In this document: positions 35,348-45,681 of the stretch, one piece after another
Layout: every line of letters starts with the position of its first letter
How positions within the stretch are numbered: the first letter of the stretch is position 1
Assembly: GCF_013201975.1 (NCBI RefSeq)
Contig: NZ_CP053845.1
Span: 806,001-870,000 of the forward strand
Reading direction: 5' to 3'
Length of the DNA: 64,000 bases
Origin: Campylobacter sp. CCUG 57310
GTDB taxonomy: Bacteria; Campylobacterota; Campylobacteria; Campylobacterales; Campylobacteraceae
Translations under genes and position numbers: made by a program
Notes under the pieces: generated by a model
Seen by the model: the letters and a program-made list of their open reading frames with translations, nothing else
Told to the model about the DNA's origin: nothing
Databases searched by the model: none

Positions 35348-36519
35348 TGCGTATCGAAGCAAAAACACTGCAAGAGGCTTTTAGAAAGGCCGCAGAGGAG
35401 CTAAACTGCTCCGTAACCGAGCTTGATATAAAAGTTATTCAAAATCCAAGCATGGGGTTTTTAGGGTTTTTTAAAAAGACGGCTATAATTGAAGCCGAAA
35501 GAGAGAACGATAAGCCTAAAAATGGCTCTAAAAAACATAGAGACAAAAAAGAGCGAAGCGCACACGAAGAGCATAAAAGTAAAAATTCTAACGGCTCAAA
35601 CAACTCTAACGGAAGTGAAAAGCATAAGGATGAAAAAAGTGCTCACAAAACCGAAAATCATAGTGATAAACAAAACGGCTCAAGCGATAAAAAAAGACGA
35701 GATAGAAATAAAAAAAGAAAAGAAAAAAGAAACGGAGAAAATCTAAGCTCAAACAGCGAAAATGGAAGTACAAATAAAGCCGAGAGAGATCAAAAGAGTG
35801 ATACGGCTAGCGCTTTAAATCAAAATTTTGATATATCTCATAACGCATTTAAAAGCGACGAGGAAGTTGAGAGAGAGCCTTTAAATTTGGAGATTCAAAC
35901 AGATGAGATTACTGAGATAAAAGAGCCTAAAGTAAAAAAAGAGGAGCCTAAAAGCATACTTGACACCTCGATAATAGATACTTTTAATAAAGATATAAAA
36001 GATGATGAGCAAAAGATTGAAAGTAAGCAAAAAGAGCAAAAGCCAAGAGCTGATATTCAAAAAGTTTTGCCTGAGATAAAAGACGGGCTAGATAGGCTAT
36101 TTGCGGTAAGTTGCTTTGATATAAGCAAGATTGATGTAGATAAATTTGACGATGAGACTGTTTTGATTGAGCTTGACGGAGAGGATGCCGCACTTCTTAT
36201 AGGCAAAGAAGGTTATAGATATAACGCAATCTCATATCTAATATATAACTGGATAAATTCAAAATATAATCTTCTTGTCCGTCTTGAGATAGCTGAATTT
36301 TTAAAAAATCAAGAAGATGCTATTGAGCAGTATTTAGTAAGCGTAATTGAGAAAGTTCAAAGTGCGGGCAAAGCTAAGACTAAGCCGCTTGACGGAATTT
36401 TAGTTAAGATTGCACTTGAGAAATTGCGCGAGAAATTTCCAAACAAATATGTAGCCGTAAAGAGCGATCACGGAAAACAATTTATTGTTATAAACGATTT
36501 TGCTAAAAAGCATGAATGA
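35347..36519 (+). CDS. jag: Jag/KhpB RNA-binding protein
   Basis: A protein of 390 residues. The N-terminal Jag_N domain ([19 protein letters not shown] to about residue 50, with the [11 protein letters not shown] motif) is followed by a long lysine, serine, asparagine and glutamate-rich disordered linker (about 55-245). A KH domain follows with the GKEGYR loop near residue 285, and then a C-terminal R3H-like segment. The R3H part lacks the usual Arg-x3-His pair, reading [13 protein letters not shown] instead. Jag binds RNA and is usually encoded next to yidC, as here with a one-base overlap. The role in translation or cell-envelope control is inferred. Confidence 0.9.
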   Translation: MRIEAKTLQEAFRKAAEELNCSVTELDIKVIQNPSMGFLGFFKKTAIIEAERENDKPKNGSKKHRDKKERSAHEEHKSKNSNGSNNSNGSEKHKDEKSAHKTENHSDKQNGSSDKKRRDRNKKRKEKRNGENLSSNSENGSTNKAERDQKSDTASALNQNFDISHNAFKSDEEVEREPLNLEIQTDEITEIKEPKVKKEEPKSILDTSIIDTFNKDIKDDEQKIESKQKEQKPRADIQKVLPEIKDGLDRLFAVSCFDISKIDVDKFDDETVLIELDGEDAALLIGKEGYRYNAISYLIYNWINSKYNLLVRLEIAEFLKNQEDAIEQYLVSVIEKVQSAGKAKTKPLDGILVKIALEKLREKFPNKYVAVKSDHGKQFIVINDFAKKHE

Positions 36520-37837
36520 TACAATCGTAGCCATCGCTACGGCTCATGGCGTAGGCTCTATATGCATAGTTAGGCTAAGTGGCGAAAATGCGCTTAGCCT
36601 AGCCCTTAAACTCACAAATATTCAAACCTTAAAACCAAGATTTGCAACTTTAGCTAAAATTTATTCGGATGATGAATTTATAGACGAAGGGATACTTTTG
36701 TACTTTAAAGCTCCTGCTAGCTTTACGGGCGAGGATGTTGTGGAATTTCAGATTCACGGCGGATTTGCAGTGGCTAATTTGATCCTTTCACGTCTCATAA
36801 AACTAGGAGCCAGACTTGCACAGCCGGGAGAATTTAGCAAACGCGCTTTTCTTAACGGTAAGATGGATCTAAGCAAGGCTGAAAGCATACAGAATTTAAT
36901 AAACGCAAGAAGTGAAAGTGCTGCTAAAATAATAGCTAGGGCTATGAGGGGCGATCTTGGTAAATTTGCAGACGAGATTAGAAAAGAGCTTGTTAAAACG
37001 CTTGCTTTTGTTGAAACTAGCATTGATTATGCAGACGATGATCTTCCTGAAAATTTAATGAGCGAAATTAAGCATATGTTAATGCTAAATCACGAAAAAT
37101 TAAGCAAAATAGTAGCTATAAGCGATTCTCGCAAAGGGCTTATAGAAGGCTTTAAAGTTGCAATCGTCGGCAAGCCAAATGTAGGCAAAAGCTCTATTTT
37201 AAACTCACTTCTAAATTATGAGCGAGCAATTATAAGCGATGAAGCAGGCACCACTCGCGACCGCATAGAGGAAAGTCTTAGTATAGGTACTCATTTAATT
37301 CGCATTATAGATACCGCAGGGATTCGTAAAAACGCAGGTAAGATCGAGCAGATAGGCATAACCCACTCTTTAAAAGCGATTGAGGAAGCAGATATTATAC
37401 TTGCCGTTTTTGATGCTTCAAACGAGGTTGACGAACAGGATTTTGAGATTATAAATTTGCTTAAAGATTCTCAAAAAAAGATTTTTTACATACTTAATAA
37501 ATGCGACTTGAAGCTTAAATTTGACACATCAAATTTAACTGATCCGCTTGAAATTTCGGCTAAAAATAGCGCCGAAAAGATAGTAAAAGAGCTTGAAGTA
37601 TATCTTGACGCTCAGGATGTAAATGAGGTGCTGCTCAATTCGACACGTCAAATTCAGTGCTGCAAAAATGCAAGCAAAGCTATAAAAAGGGCTTTAAATT
37701 TGCTCAATGAAAGCGAACTTGAGCTTTTTGCTTATGAGATAAATTCGGCAATAGCTTCAATTTCTTCTATAACTAAGCCGTTTGAAAGAGGCGAGATACT
37801 TGATGAGATGTTTAGTAGCTTTTGTCTTGGGAAATAA
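36512..37837 (+). CDS. mnmE: tRNA modification GTPase MnmE
   Basis: A 441-residue protein. With MnmG it forms the cmnm5U modification at the wobble position of certain tRNAs. The order is N-terminal tetrahydrofolate-binding domain (about 1-115), helical domain, inserted Ras-like G domain with GKPNVGKSS, the switch [16 protein letters not shown] and NKCD, and the C-terminal catalytic cysteine tail CLGK. The ATG at 36512 overlaps jag by 8 bases; an upstream in-frame TTG/ATG-like start at 36500 is less likely because [10 protein letters not shown] is the usual N-terminus. Confidence 0.96.
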   Translation: MNDTIVAIATAHGVGSICIVRLSGENALSLALKLTNIQTLKPRFATLAKIYSDDEFIDEGILLYFKAPASFTGEDVVEFQIHGGFAVANLILSRLIKLGARLAQPGEFSKRAFLNGKMDLSKAESIQNLINARSESAAKIIARAMRGDLGKFADEIRKELVKTLAFVETSIDYADDDLPENLMSEIKHMLMLNHEKLSKIVAISDSRKGLIEGFKVAIVGKPNVGKSSILNSLLNYERAIISDEAGTTRDRIEESLSIGTHLIRIIDTAGIRKNAGKIEQIGITHSLKAIEEADIILAVFDASNEVDEQDFEIINLLKDSQKKIFYILNKCDLKLKFDTSNLTDPLEISAKNSAEKIVKELEVYLDAQDVNEVLLNSTRQIQCCKNASKAIKRALNLLNESELELFAYEINSAIASISSITKPFERGEILDEMFSSFCLGK

Positions 37838-37912
37838 ATTTAAAAAGTATTTATTAAGACTGGGATAAATTCGCTTTTGTATTATATTTGTAAAGCAACT
37901 TAAAATAAATTT

Positions 37913-38764
37913 ATGGAAAATAGACGAACTTTAAAACCATCCATAAGATACGACAAGGCTTTGTTTTTCTTCACGGCTTCGCTTGTTTTGCCTTGGATGT
38001 TTTTCTTTAGCGCAGCTTATTTGAGCAATATGCCAAATTCTTTAAATTTAACTTTCCTGCAAGGCATTTTAAGTCTATTAGGACTTATATCTCCTTGTTT
38101 GATAGCACTTTATCTCTTTTGGCGTGAAGGAGTTAAATTTAAGGATTTAAAGCATAGATTTAGCCTTAAGGGCGTGGGTAAAATTTACCTTATCTTAGCT
38201 ATTTTTATGACCTGTGCAGCTCTTTTACTCGCTCAGCTTATATCTGTTTTGTTCGGATATAGTGTAGAGCAGTTTCATATAGTGGCTCATCCAAGTTTTG
38301 ATTCCGCCTTTTTTAACGCTTGGTTCATACTTGTCTTTGCTGCAATCATAGAAGAGTTGGCGTGGCATAGTTACGGAACCGATGCTTTAACCTCTAAATT
38401 TAATCTGTTTGTATCATCTATTATATTTGCATTTTACTGGGCGATTTGGCATTTACCGTTAGCCTTCATAAAGGGCTATTATCATAGCAACGTATCAAAT
38501 AGCGGTCTTTTATACGGGCTAAATTTTATAGCTAGCGTGTTTGTTTTTGTGATTTTGATGAATTGGCTTTATATTAAAACGGGCAGAAACATAACTATTG
38601 CCGTTATCTTTCATCTTTTTGCAAATCTTACAAATGAAATTTTTGCGACACATCCCGATAGTAAGGTGCTACAAACAGCTATATTGCTGATTGTGGCGAT
38701 ATTTGTCTTGATGAAAGAAAAAGAGATGTTTTTTAGCTCAAATTTAAGAGCGTATAAAGTATAA
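37913..38764 (+). CDS. CPBP-family intramembrane metalloprotease
   Basis: A protein of 283 residues with about eight hydrophobic segments. CPBP (Abi/Rce1-like) motifs are visible: EELAWHSYG (motif 1, the glutamate pair), FYWAIWHLPLAF (motif 2) and IFHLFANLTNE (motif 3), which together form the metal site inside the membrane. The arginine usual in motif 1 is replaced by His-Ser. Bacterial members cleave unknown membrane substrates. It stands alone between mnmE and a 405-base gap, with its own candidate promoter in the mnmE gap. Confidence 0.85.
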   Translation: MENRRTLKPSIRYDKALFFFTASLVLPWMFFFSAAYLSNMPNSLNLTFLQGILSLLGLISPCLIALYLFWREGVKFKDLKHRFSLKGVGKIYLILAIFMTCAALLLAQLISVLFGYSVEQFHIVAHPSFDSAFFNAWFILVFAAIIEELAWHSYGTDALTSKFNLFVSSIIFAFYWAIWHLPLAFIKGYYHSNVSNSGLLYGLNFIASVFVFVILMNWLYIKTGRNITIAVIFHLFANLTNEIFATHPDSKVLQTAILLIVAIFVLMKEKEMFFSSNLRAYKV

Positions 38765-39169
38765 AATTTATGCCGGCATCAAAGCTGCATTTTGGTTTAT
38801 TATGTTTTTATGCTTGCTAAAGTAAAATAGTTAAATTTATGGCGTAAATTTTGAAATTTTATATTTTATAGCCGTTTATAATGAATAATAAAATTAAAAT
38901 TTAATACAATATCAAAATAAAATTACATATTTTAAAAAGTGTTTGATCGGAATTTGAGCTTTGTTTTATCTGATTTTAATAAACAGATGTTTTTAAGAAT
39001 TTATTAAGGGCGAATTCATTTCGCTATATAAGGCAAATTTACAAAAAGCTGTTTATGAAAGATGAGAAGCATTAGTGTTCGGCGAGATTTTACGATACGG
39101 TTTTGCTGATTTAAGAAAACAAATCGGCATTTTATTAGGTTTGTTATCAGAAAATAAATAGGAGAAAAA
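38765..39169 (+). other. 405-base gene-free stretch upstream of purL
   Basis: AT-rich, without a credible frame or RNA gene. A TATAAT at 38877-38882 and a TACAAT shortly after are possible promoter elements, far from the purL ATG, so a long leader is possible. AGGAG lies 7 bases before the purL ATG. I could not fold a known purine riboswitch from it by eye. Confidence 0.5.
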
Positions 39170-41365
39170 ATGGATAAGGCTACGATAAAAGCGCATAAAA
39201 TTAGCGACGGCGAGTATGAAAATATTCTTAAAATTTTAGGGCGTGAGCCGAATTTGCTTGAGCTTGGGATATTTTCTGCTATGTGGAGCGAGCATTGCAG
39301 CTACAAATCAAGCAAAAAATACCTAAGCGGTTTTCCGACCAAAGCTCCTTGGGTATTACAAGGTCCCGGCGAAAACGCAGGCGTTATAGATGTGGGCGAT
39401 GGAATTGCTGCCGTATTTAAGATGGAGAGTCATAACCATCCAAGCTTTATCGAGCCTTATCAGGGTGCAGCCACTGGCGTGGGCGGAATTTTGCGCGATG
39501 TATTTACCATGGGCGCAAGAGTCGTGGCGAACATGAACTCGCTTAGGTTCGGTCAGATTAACGGAAGCTCAAGTATAGCACGCCACCAAAGATATCTTGT
39601 CAAAGGCACAGTAGCGGGAATTTCTCACTATGGCAACTGCATGGGCATTCCGACTGTAGGCGGAGAGGTGAGCTTTGATGAAAGCTTTAACGGAAATATT
39701 TTAGTAAATGCCTTTGCTTTAGGGCTTTGCAAGAGTGATGAAATTTTCTACGGCAAGGCAGAGGGTATAGGAAATCTCGTCATATACGTAGGCAGTAAAA
39801 CAGGCAGAGACGGACTTGGCGGAGCAGTTATGGCAAGCGATAGCTTTAACGATGAAAATAAATCACTTCGTCCGACCGTTCAGGTGGGCGATCCGTTTGC
39901 CGAAAAGCTTCTACTTGAAGCGTGTCTGGAACTATTTAAGCAAGATTATATCATAGGCATTCAGGATATGGGCGCAGCAGGCCTTACTTCAAGTAGCTTT
40001 GAGATGGCCGGGCGAAGCGGAAGCGGTATGAAGATGTATCTTGACCGCGTTCCGATGAGAGAAAGCGGTATGACGCCTTATGAGCTTATGCTTAGCGAAA
40101 GCCAAGAAAGAATGCTGATATGTGCCAAAAAAGGCTACGAGCAAAAGGTTGTAGAGATATTTAAGAAGTGGGACTTGGACGCTGAGATCATAGGAGAGGT
40201 AACCGATACCGGCAAGATGCAGCTTTACTGGCATGGCGAGCTTGCAGGCGAAATTCCGATAGATCCTGTTGCTCAGGCTGCTCCAGTGCTTGATCGTCCT
40301 ACGAAAAAGCCGGCTTATCTTGACGAGATAAAAGATATAAATTTGGATAAATTTGAAAAAGTTGATAACAAAACTGCTTTTGGTAAGCTTCTTCGCGATC
40401 CGCATATCTTAAATAAATCTTTGATTTATGATCAATACGATGCAAATATCCAGACAAATACGATCAAGCAGCCAGGAAATTTAGGCGCAAGCGTGATTCG
40501 AGTAAGGCAGAGCGGCAAAGCTATAGCTATGGGCATGGAGTGCTCTCCTCGCCACAACTACGTAGATCCAAAGATAGGCTCTGCTATGGCGGTTGCATTA
40601 AGCGGACGAAAGGTCGCTATGAGTGGCGCTATGCCGCTTGCTATAACCGACTGCTTAAACTACGGAAATCCTGAAAATCCCGAAGTTATGTGGCAGTTTG
40701 CGCAGGGTTGCGAGGGCATAAAAGAGGCGTGCCGAGAGTTAATGACTCCCGTTGTAAGCGGAAATGTGAGCCTTTATAACGACACGGACGGCGTAAGCGT
40801 ATATCCGACACCTGCTATCGTAAGCGTAGGCGTAAATGAAAGCGCTCATAAAAATTTACCGAGCGTCTTTGTAAAAGAGGGTACACCGATATATCTGATA
40901 GGCGAAACGACAGGCGAATTTGCCGCAAGCCTTTATATGAAAAATTTATACAACTCGGTTAGTGGCGAACTAAAAGAGATTGATTATAAAAAAGAAAGAG
41001 CGCTTTGGGATCTTGTGATCGAGGCAAACAAAGAAGGAATTTTGGAATTTGCAAACTCAGTTGGCACGGGCGGAGTAGCTATGACGCTAGCTAAAATGGC
41101 TTGCATGAGCGAGATAGGTGCAAGATGTGAGTGTAAATTTAGCGATAGCAGATGGATATTTGACGAGAGCTTTTCGCGAGCTGTTGTGGGCGTAAAAGAT
41201 GAGGCAAAATTTAGTGAATTAGCAAGCAAATTTGGGCTTAAGGTAAACAAAATAGGCCTAACGGGCGGAAGCAAATTTGAAATAGATGGCGTGAGCGAAA
41301 ATTTAAAAGATATAAGCGAGGTTTACTTTAATGAGTTTGCTAGAGTTATTAAACAAGAAGACTGA
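39170..41365 (+). CDS. purL: Phosphoribosylformylglycinamidine synthase, large subunit
   Basis: A 731-residue ATP-dependent enzyme converting FGAR to FGAM in purine synthesis, the small PurL form that works with PurS and PurQ. Motifs seen are [12 protein letters not shown] (about 38), [10 protein letters not shown] (about 83) and later [18 protein letters not shown] (about 264), with the second catalytic half containing [12 protein letters not shown]. Full length. The 3' end overlaps the next gene by 35 bases. purH lies 2.3 kb downstream in the same direction. Confidence 0.97.
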   Translation: MDKATIKAHKISDGEYENILKILGREPNLLELGIFSAMWSEHCSYKSSKKYLSGFPTKAPWVLQGPGENAGVIDVGDGIAAVFKMESHNHPSFIEPYQGAATGVGGILRDVFTMGARVVANMNSLRFGQINGSSSIARHQRYLVKGTVAGISHYGNCMGIPTVGGEVSFDESFNGNILVNAFALGLCKSDEIFYGKAEGIGNLVIYVGSKTGRDGLGGAVMASDSFNDENKSLRPTVQVGDPFAEKLLLEACLELFKQDYIIGIQDMGAAGLTSSSFEMAGRSGSGMKMYLDRVPMRESGMTPYELMLSESQERMLICAKKGYEQKVVEIFKKWDLDAEIIGEVTDTGKMQLYWHGELAGEIPIDPVAQAAPVLDRPTKKPAYLDEIKDINLDKFEKVDNKTAFGKLLRDPHILNKSLIYDQYDANIQTNTIKQPGNLGASVIRVRQSGKAIAMGMECSPRHNYVDPKIGSAMAVALSGRKVAMSGAMPLAITDCLNYGNPENPEVMWQFAQGCEGIKEACRELMTPVVSGNVSLYNDTDGVSVYPTPAIVSVGVNESAHKNLPSVFVKEGTPIYLIGETTGEFAASLYMKNLYNSVSGELKEIDYKKERALWDLVIEANKEGILEFANSVGTGGVAMTLAKMACMSEIGARCECKFSDSRWIFDESFSRAVVGVKDEAKFSELASKFGLKVNKIGLTGGSKFEIDGVSENLKDISEVYFNEFARVIKQED

Positions 41366-42389
41366 GGAAAAAGAGGATATAAGAGAGCAGAAAATGAATC
41401 AAAGAAATGTAGCCAAGCCGCCTATTTTATTTAACGAAACGCAGCAGCTTATCAAGGCGATCGAGGCGAAGCTTGGCGGTTCACTCATCACTTACTACAA
41501 CTCAAACGCAGGTAGCGTATGCGGAAACGACGCAAGTGCGATGTATGAAATTTTAAAAGGTAAAAAGATACAAAACGCCTTTTTGTTTATCAAAAGCGAC
41601 GGCGGTAGCGGTATCGCCTCACTTCGCATCATTAGTACGCTTAGAAACTACTGCAAAAACATAACCGCTCTCGTGCCTGCAAACTGCGCTTCGGCTGCTA
41701 CGATGATGGCGCTTGGTGCAAATGAGATCGTTATGGGTCCGCTTGCGTATCTAACTCCCGTTGATACTTCGCTTAAGCACGAACTAAGCCCTACAAATAA
41801 AAACAACGAGCTTGTAAGCGTGTCGATGGATGAGCTAAGCCGCGTGATAAAACTATGGAAAACAAACGAAAAAGATAAAGACGAAAACCCGTATAAATCC
41901 CTATATGAATACATACATCCGCTTGTATTTGGTGCGGTAGATCGCGCCAGCTCGCTTTCGCTTAAAATTTGTCGTGAAATTTTGCGTTATCACATCAATG
42001 ACGATGAAAAAATTCAAAAAATTTCGGAGCGACTAAATAGCGATTATCCTGCGCATGAGTATCCGATACTCTTTCGCGAGGCCGAAGAGATCGGGCTTCA
42101 TGTAAAAAAGATGGATGATGAGCTAAATGAGATGCTTCAAGAGCTTACTTTGCTTTATTCGGAAATGGGGCAAAGGGCGTTTACGGACTTTGATGAAAAC
42201 AGCTATCATGATAACAACATCGCAAATATCATCGAAGCAAACGGCAAGCAGATATATTATCAAATAGATAAAGACTGGTTTTATCGTCCTGATGAGCGCC
42301 GCTGGAACGTCATGAACGATGAGAGCTCATGGCGCAAGAACGAGCTTGTTAACGGCAAGTTAAAAAATACTATTTATCACCTTTGGTAA
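41331..42389 (+). CDS. ClpP-fold SDH-type serine protease (SDH_sah-like)
   Basis: A 352-residue protein of the serine dehydrogenase proteinase type, a relative of ClpP and signal peptide peptidase. The strand [14 protein letters not shown] and the serine nucleophile region [20 protein letters not shown] (about residue 120) form the ClpP-like core. The C-terminal 100 residues are charged and unusual. No membrane segment is visible although related archaeal proteins have one. Starts: ATG 41331 (GAGG upstream, 35-base overlap with purL) is used; ATG 41394 would give 331 residues. A TerB/J-domain protein follows after 8 bases, hinting at a chaperone-protease pair. Confidence 0.75.
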   Translation: MSLLELLNKKTEEKEDIREQKMNQRNVAKPPILFNETQQLIKAIEAKLGGSLITYYNSNAGSVCGNDASAMYEILKGKKIQNAFLFIKSDGGSGIASLRIISTLRNYCKNITALVPANCASAATMMALGANEIVMGPLAYLTPVDTSLKHELSPTNKNNELVSVSMDELSRVIKLWKTNEKDKDENPYKSLYEYIHPLVFGAVDRASSLSLKICREILRYHINDDEKIQKISERLNSDYPAHEYPILFREAEEIGLHVKKMDDELNEMLQELTLLYSEMGQRAFTDFDENSYHDNNIANIIEANGKQIYYQIDKDWFYRPDERRWNVMNDESSWRKNELVNGKLKNTIYHLW

Positions 42390-42397
42390 GAATTTAG

Positions 42398-43162
42398 ATG
42401 GGAAATTTGCTGATAATCATCGCCGTAATACTCTTGATATACTACCTATCTTCGGGTTTCATGCAGAGTCCGCAAATTTTATCGGGCTTTAAAAAGCAGT
42501 TTGTTTTCGAAGAGGCGAAGTATCTTGTTAGCCTACTTGCCAAGGTTGCCAAAAGCGACGGCAGAGTAAATGAGCTAGAAGCTCAGTTGGTAAGCGAGAT
42601 ACTTGATGATATCGCTTTAAAACTAGGCGGAGACGTAAGAAAAAGGCAAGAGCTTAAGCAAATTTACAATGCCGAAAAAGAGAATTTAAACAACACATAT
42701 AAGATAGCTCGCGAGTATTATCTTAAATTTAACCTAAGCAGTGACGCCACGATAGCTAAAATTTCGTTTTTACTGAATTTGGCTTGTATAGACGGCGAGC
42801 TTTCTCCTTCAGAGCGAGAGATAATAGAGCAAATCGCTATAGGATTTAGAGTCCATAGATCTGTGTTGGAGGCTTTGTTTGCCAAATTTGACGGATTTTA
42901 CAGCCAGAGAAAATCCGAGCAAAGAAGTTACGGCACAAATTCTCAAAGCGAGAAGAAAAATCCATATACAGTATTAAATTTGCCACAAAATGCACCGTTT
43001 GGCGATGTTAAAAAGCGCTACCGCGAGCTTGTGAAAAAGTATCATCCGGATATCTTGATGGGCAGGGGCGAGAGCGAGGAGATTATCGAGCGCTCAACCA
43101 GAAAGCTTCAAGAGATTAATGAAGCTTACGAGGAGATAAAGGCTAGCAGTGCAAATAACTAA
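42398..43162 (+). CDS. DjlA-like protein: membrane anchor, TerB domain and C-terminal J-domain
   Basis: A protein of 254 residues: one N-terminal membrane helix (about 2-20), a TerB-like acidic helical domain (about 38-165, with DGRVNELEAQLV and ACIDGELSPSERE), then a J-domain (about 187-254) with the HPD tripeptide in KKYHPDILMG. The layout is that of DjlA, which recruits DnaK to the inner face of the membrane. C. jejuni has a comparable gene next to purL and purH. It overlaps the GNAT gene by 14 bases. Confidence 0.88.
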   Translation: MGNLLIIIAVILLIYYLSSGFMQSPQILSGFKKQFVFEEAKYLVSLLAKVAKSDGRVNELEAQLVSEILDDIALKLGGDVRKRQELKQIYNAEKENLNNTYKIAREYYLKFNLSSDATIAKISFLLNLACIDGELSPSEREIIEQIAIGFRVHRSVLEALFAKFDGFYSQRKSEQRSYGTNSQSEKKNPYTVLNLPQNAPFGDVKKRYRELVKKYHPDILMGRGESEEIIERSTRKLQEINEAYEEIKASSANN

Positions 43163-43658
43163 AGGCTACACAAGCGGCTGTGTGGGCGATATAATCTCGC
43201 TTAATGCGAAATATTACGCAAAAAGATTTGATCTTGGCAAGGCTTTTGAAACAAAAATAGCTAAAGATATAGCCGAATTTGTAGCAAGTCTTGGAAGAGG
43301 CAAGCGAGAGCTATTTACTTGCGTAAAAGACGGCGCTTTGGTCGGTTGTATAGCCGTTGATGAGATTGCAAACGCGGCTCTACTTAGGTGGCTTATAGTT
43401 GATGAAAAATTTCAAAACCAAGGCATTGGAAGAGAGCTTTTAAAAGAGGCGATTAAATTTTGTGATGAAAATTTTGATGAAATTTATCTATATACAAACA
43501 AAGAGCTTGAGATAGCGGTTAAGATGTATGAAAAATTTGGCTTCAAGCTAGACTATAGCTTTGAGCCGAGGCGATATGAAGAGCTAAACGAACTTGAAAT
43601 TTTAAGATATATCAAAAATAGGAGAGGAAATGAGAGCGTTAATCAGTGTGAGCGATAA
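43149..43658 (+). CDS. GNAT-family N-acetyltransferase
   Basis: A protein of 169 residues with the acetyl-CoA loop motif in [17 protein letters not shown] and a preceding strand [10 protein letters not shown]. The C-terminal part ([10 protein letters not shown]) completes the GNAT fold. Substrate unknown. The GTG start at 43149 lies in the J-domain gene and has AAAGG 6 bases ahead. The stop lies 29 bases inside purH, so the group from purL to purH is read as one operon. Confidence 0.8.
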   Translation: MQITKGYTSGCVGDIISLNAKYYAKRFDLGKAFETKIAKDIAEFVASLGRGKRELFTCVKDGALVGCIAVDEIANAALLRWLIVDEKFQNQGIGRELLKEAIKFCDENFDEIYLYTNKELEIAVKMYEKFGFKLDYSFEPRRYEELNELEILRYIKNRRGNESVNQCER

Positions 43659-45162
43659 AGAAGGAGTTTTGGAGTTTGCCAAGGGGCTTGCTTCGCTTGG
43701 CTTTGAGATACTTTCAACGGGCGGGACGCATAAGTTGCTTGTGCAAAGCGGCATAAATTCGCTTGAAGTGAGCGAGTACACAAATAGTCCAGAGATGTTT
43801 GAGGGTAGGGTAAAGACTCTTCATCCTAAAATTCACGGCGGAATTTTGCATAAAAGAGATGATAAAAGCCATGTGGCGCAAGCCGAGCAAAACTCTATCG
43901 GAGGGATTGATCTTGTTTGTGTAAATTTGTATCCTTTTAAAGAGACTACCATACGCACCGATGACTTTGAAGAGATTATAGAAAATATCGATATCGGTGG
44001 ACCTGCTATGGTGCGAAGTGCGGCTAAAAATTTTAAAGACGTATATATCGTAACCAGTCCGCTTGACTATGAGGCTGTGCTTGAAAATTTAAGAAACGGA
44101 GAAAATGCGCTCGAATTTAGACGCTCGCTAATGATAAAAGCCTATGAGCACACCGCAGCTTACGACTCGATGATAGCAAACTATATGAATGAGCGGTTTA
44201 ACGGCGGCTTTGGCGAGATGAAGTTTATTTCCGCTAGCAAGGTGTTTGACACAAGATATGGTGAAAACCCGCACCAAAAAGGCGCTTTGTATGAGTTTGA
44301 TTATTTCTTTAGCAATAACTTTAAAGCATTAAAGGGCGAAGCAAGTTTTAATAATATGACTGATATAAACGCGGCTTTGATGCTTGCAAGTAGCTTTGAT
44401 GAGGCGCCTGCGGTAGCTATCGTCAAGCACGCAAACGCTTGCGGCTTTGCGGTGAAATCAAGCCTGCTTGAAAGCTACACCGAAGCGCTAAAATGCGATC
44501 CTATCTCGGCTTACGGCGGAGTTGTGGCGATAAACGGAACTTTTGATAAGGCTTTAGCCGAAAAGATAAATGAAATTTTCGTCGAAGTGATAATCGCTGC
44601 AAACGTCGATGAAGAAGCGCTTAAAGTGTTTGAGTCTAAAAAACGTATCAAAATTTTCTCTCAGGGAAATAAATTCCTAACAAGAGCAAACGACAAATAC
44701 GACTTTAAGCATATTGACGGCGGATTTGTCTTCCAAGAAAGTGACGAGGTTAGGCCTAGCGAGCTAGAAAACATGAAACTACAAACAACGCGCGAGGCGA
44801 GCAAAGATGAGCTAAGAGACCTTGAGATAGCTTGGAAGGTGGCTGCACTTACTAAGAGCAACTGCGTGGTTTATGTGAAAAATTCAGCCATGGTTGCTAT
44901 CGGTATGGGTATGACAAGTCGTGTGGATGCCGCAAGGGCTGCGGTAAACAAGGCTAGAGATCTAGGCATTGATCTAAACGGATGCGCGCTTGCTAGCGAG
45001 GCGTTTTTCCCGTTTAGAGATAGTATAGATATCGCTTCTGAAGTAGGCGTAAAAGCCATCATAGAGCCGGGCGGTAGTATCCGTGATGATGAGGTTGTGC
45101 AGGCTGCAAACGAGCATGGAATGGCGCTATACTTTACCGGAGTTAGGCACTTTTTACATTAA
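43630..45162 (+). CDS. purH: Bifunctional AICAR transformylase/IMP cyclohydrolase
   Basis: Last two steps of IMP synthesis. The 510-residue protein has the N-terminal cyclohydrolase with [24 protein letters not shown] and VNLYPF, and the C-terminal transformylase with KHANACGF and the ending [14 protein letters not shown]. The ATG at 43630 is preceded by GGAGAGGAA. It closes the purL to purH operon. Length is normal. Confidence 0.97.
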   Translation: MRALISVSDKEGVLEFAKGLASLGFEILSTGGTHKLLVQSGINSLEVSEYTNSPEMFEGRVKTLHPKIHGGILHKRDDKSHVAQAEQNSIGGIDLVCVNLYPFKETTIRTDDFEEIIENIDIGGPAMVRSAAKNFKDVYIVTSPLDYEAVLENLRNGENALEFRRSLMIKAYEHTAAYDSMIANYMNERFNGGFGEMKFISASKVFDTRYGENPHQKGALYEFDYFFSNNFKALKGEASFNNMTDINAALMLASSFDEAPAVAIVKHANACGFAVKSSLLESYTEALKCDPISAYGGVVAINGTFDKALAEKINEIFVEVIIAANVDEEALKVFESKKRIKIFSQGNKFLTRANDKYDFKHIDGGFVFQESDEVRPSELENMKLQTTREASKDELRDLEIAWKVAALTKSNCVVYVKNSAMVAIGMGMTSRVDAARAAVNKARDLGIDLNGCALASEAFFPFRDSIDIASEVGVKAIIEPGGSIRDDEVVQAANEHGMALYFTGVRHFLH

Positions 45163-45299
45163 GAATTAAATAAGTTAGTGAATTTAAGCCAAGCTTTTTA
45201 AGGGAAAGCGGCTTAAATTTGCTTTGTTAAATTAAATATTTGCCCCATAAATCAAACATACCTTGAACTAAATCAAGATTTTCACACTAAATAACAGAG

Positions 45300-45305
45300 T
45301 ATAAT
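45300..45305 (+). promoter_or_regulatory. Candidate -10 box for the DUF2249-membrane protein-DUF59 operon
   Basis: GAGTATAATTATCC lies 28 bases before the ATG at 45334. It is a good extended -10 match and the only obvious promoter for the three genes. Confidence 0.55.
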
Positions 45306-45333
45306 TATCCTAAATTTTAAACAAGGATAAAAA

Positions 45334-45681
45334 ATGAATGAATTTTTCAAAAACGCAACCGAGATCAAAGTAGAGGGCGCAACGCTGCCTTTTTATAAAT
45401 TTAGCGAAGATGGAGTGGAGTATATCGGGTTTGACTCGCGCAAATGCGTGCCGCCTGAGCCTATGGTAAATGCTCTTGTGGCTTTAAATTTGATAGCAGA
45501 CAGCAAAGCTAAAGTAATGATGATAAATCACCACTATCCCGTCGCTCTCATCCCAAAGATCGAGCAAAACTACGACATCTCGCACGAAAAACTTGAAGGC
45601 GAAGAGGTAAAGGTAATAATCAGCCTAAAAGACGGTGCAAGCGCACAAACGCTAGATACAAACGTAAAATGCGGTGGCTAA
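45334..45681 (+). CDS. DUF2249-like protein
   Basis: A soluble protein of 115 residues. The core FDSRKCVPPEPMVNALVALN followed by MMINHHYPVALIP and a closing strand VKVIISLKD matches the DUF2249 pattern (R..pPePm...L.al, then h.P..L.p.l). The small alpha/beta fold is common near genes for nitric oxide handling and DUF59 proteins. A second cysteine is at the C-terminus (VKCGG). No enzymatic activity is known for this domain. Its stop is directly next to the ATG of the membrane protein gene. Confidence 0.72.
   Translation: MNEFFKNATEIKVEGATLPFYKFSEDGVEYIGFDSRKCVPPEPMVNALVALNLIADSKAKVMMINHHYPVALIPKIEQNYDISHEKLEGEEVKVIISLKDGASAQTLDTNVKCGG

Noticed and set aside
38765-39169. Purine riboswitch or small RNA upstream of purL
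   Set aside because: No characteristic purine-riboswitch core or convincing hairpin with T-run could be seen; only AT-rich sequence.
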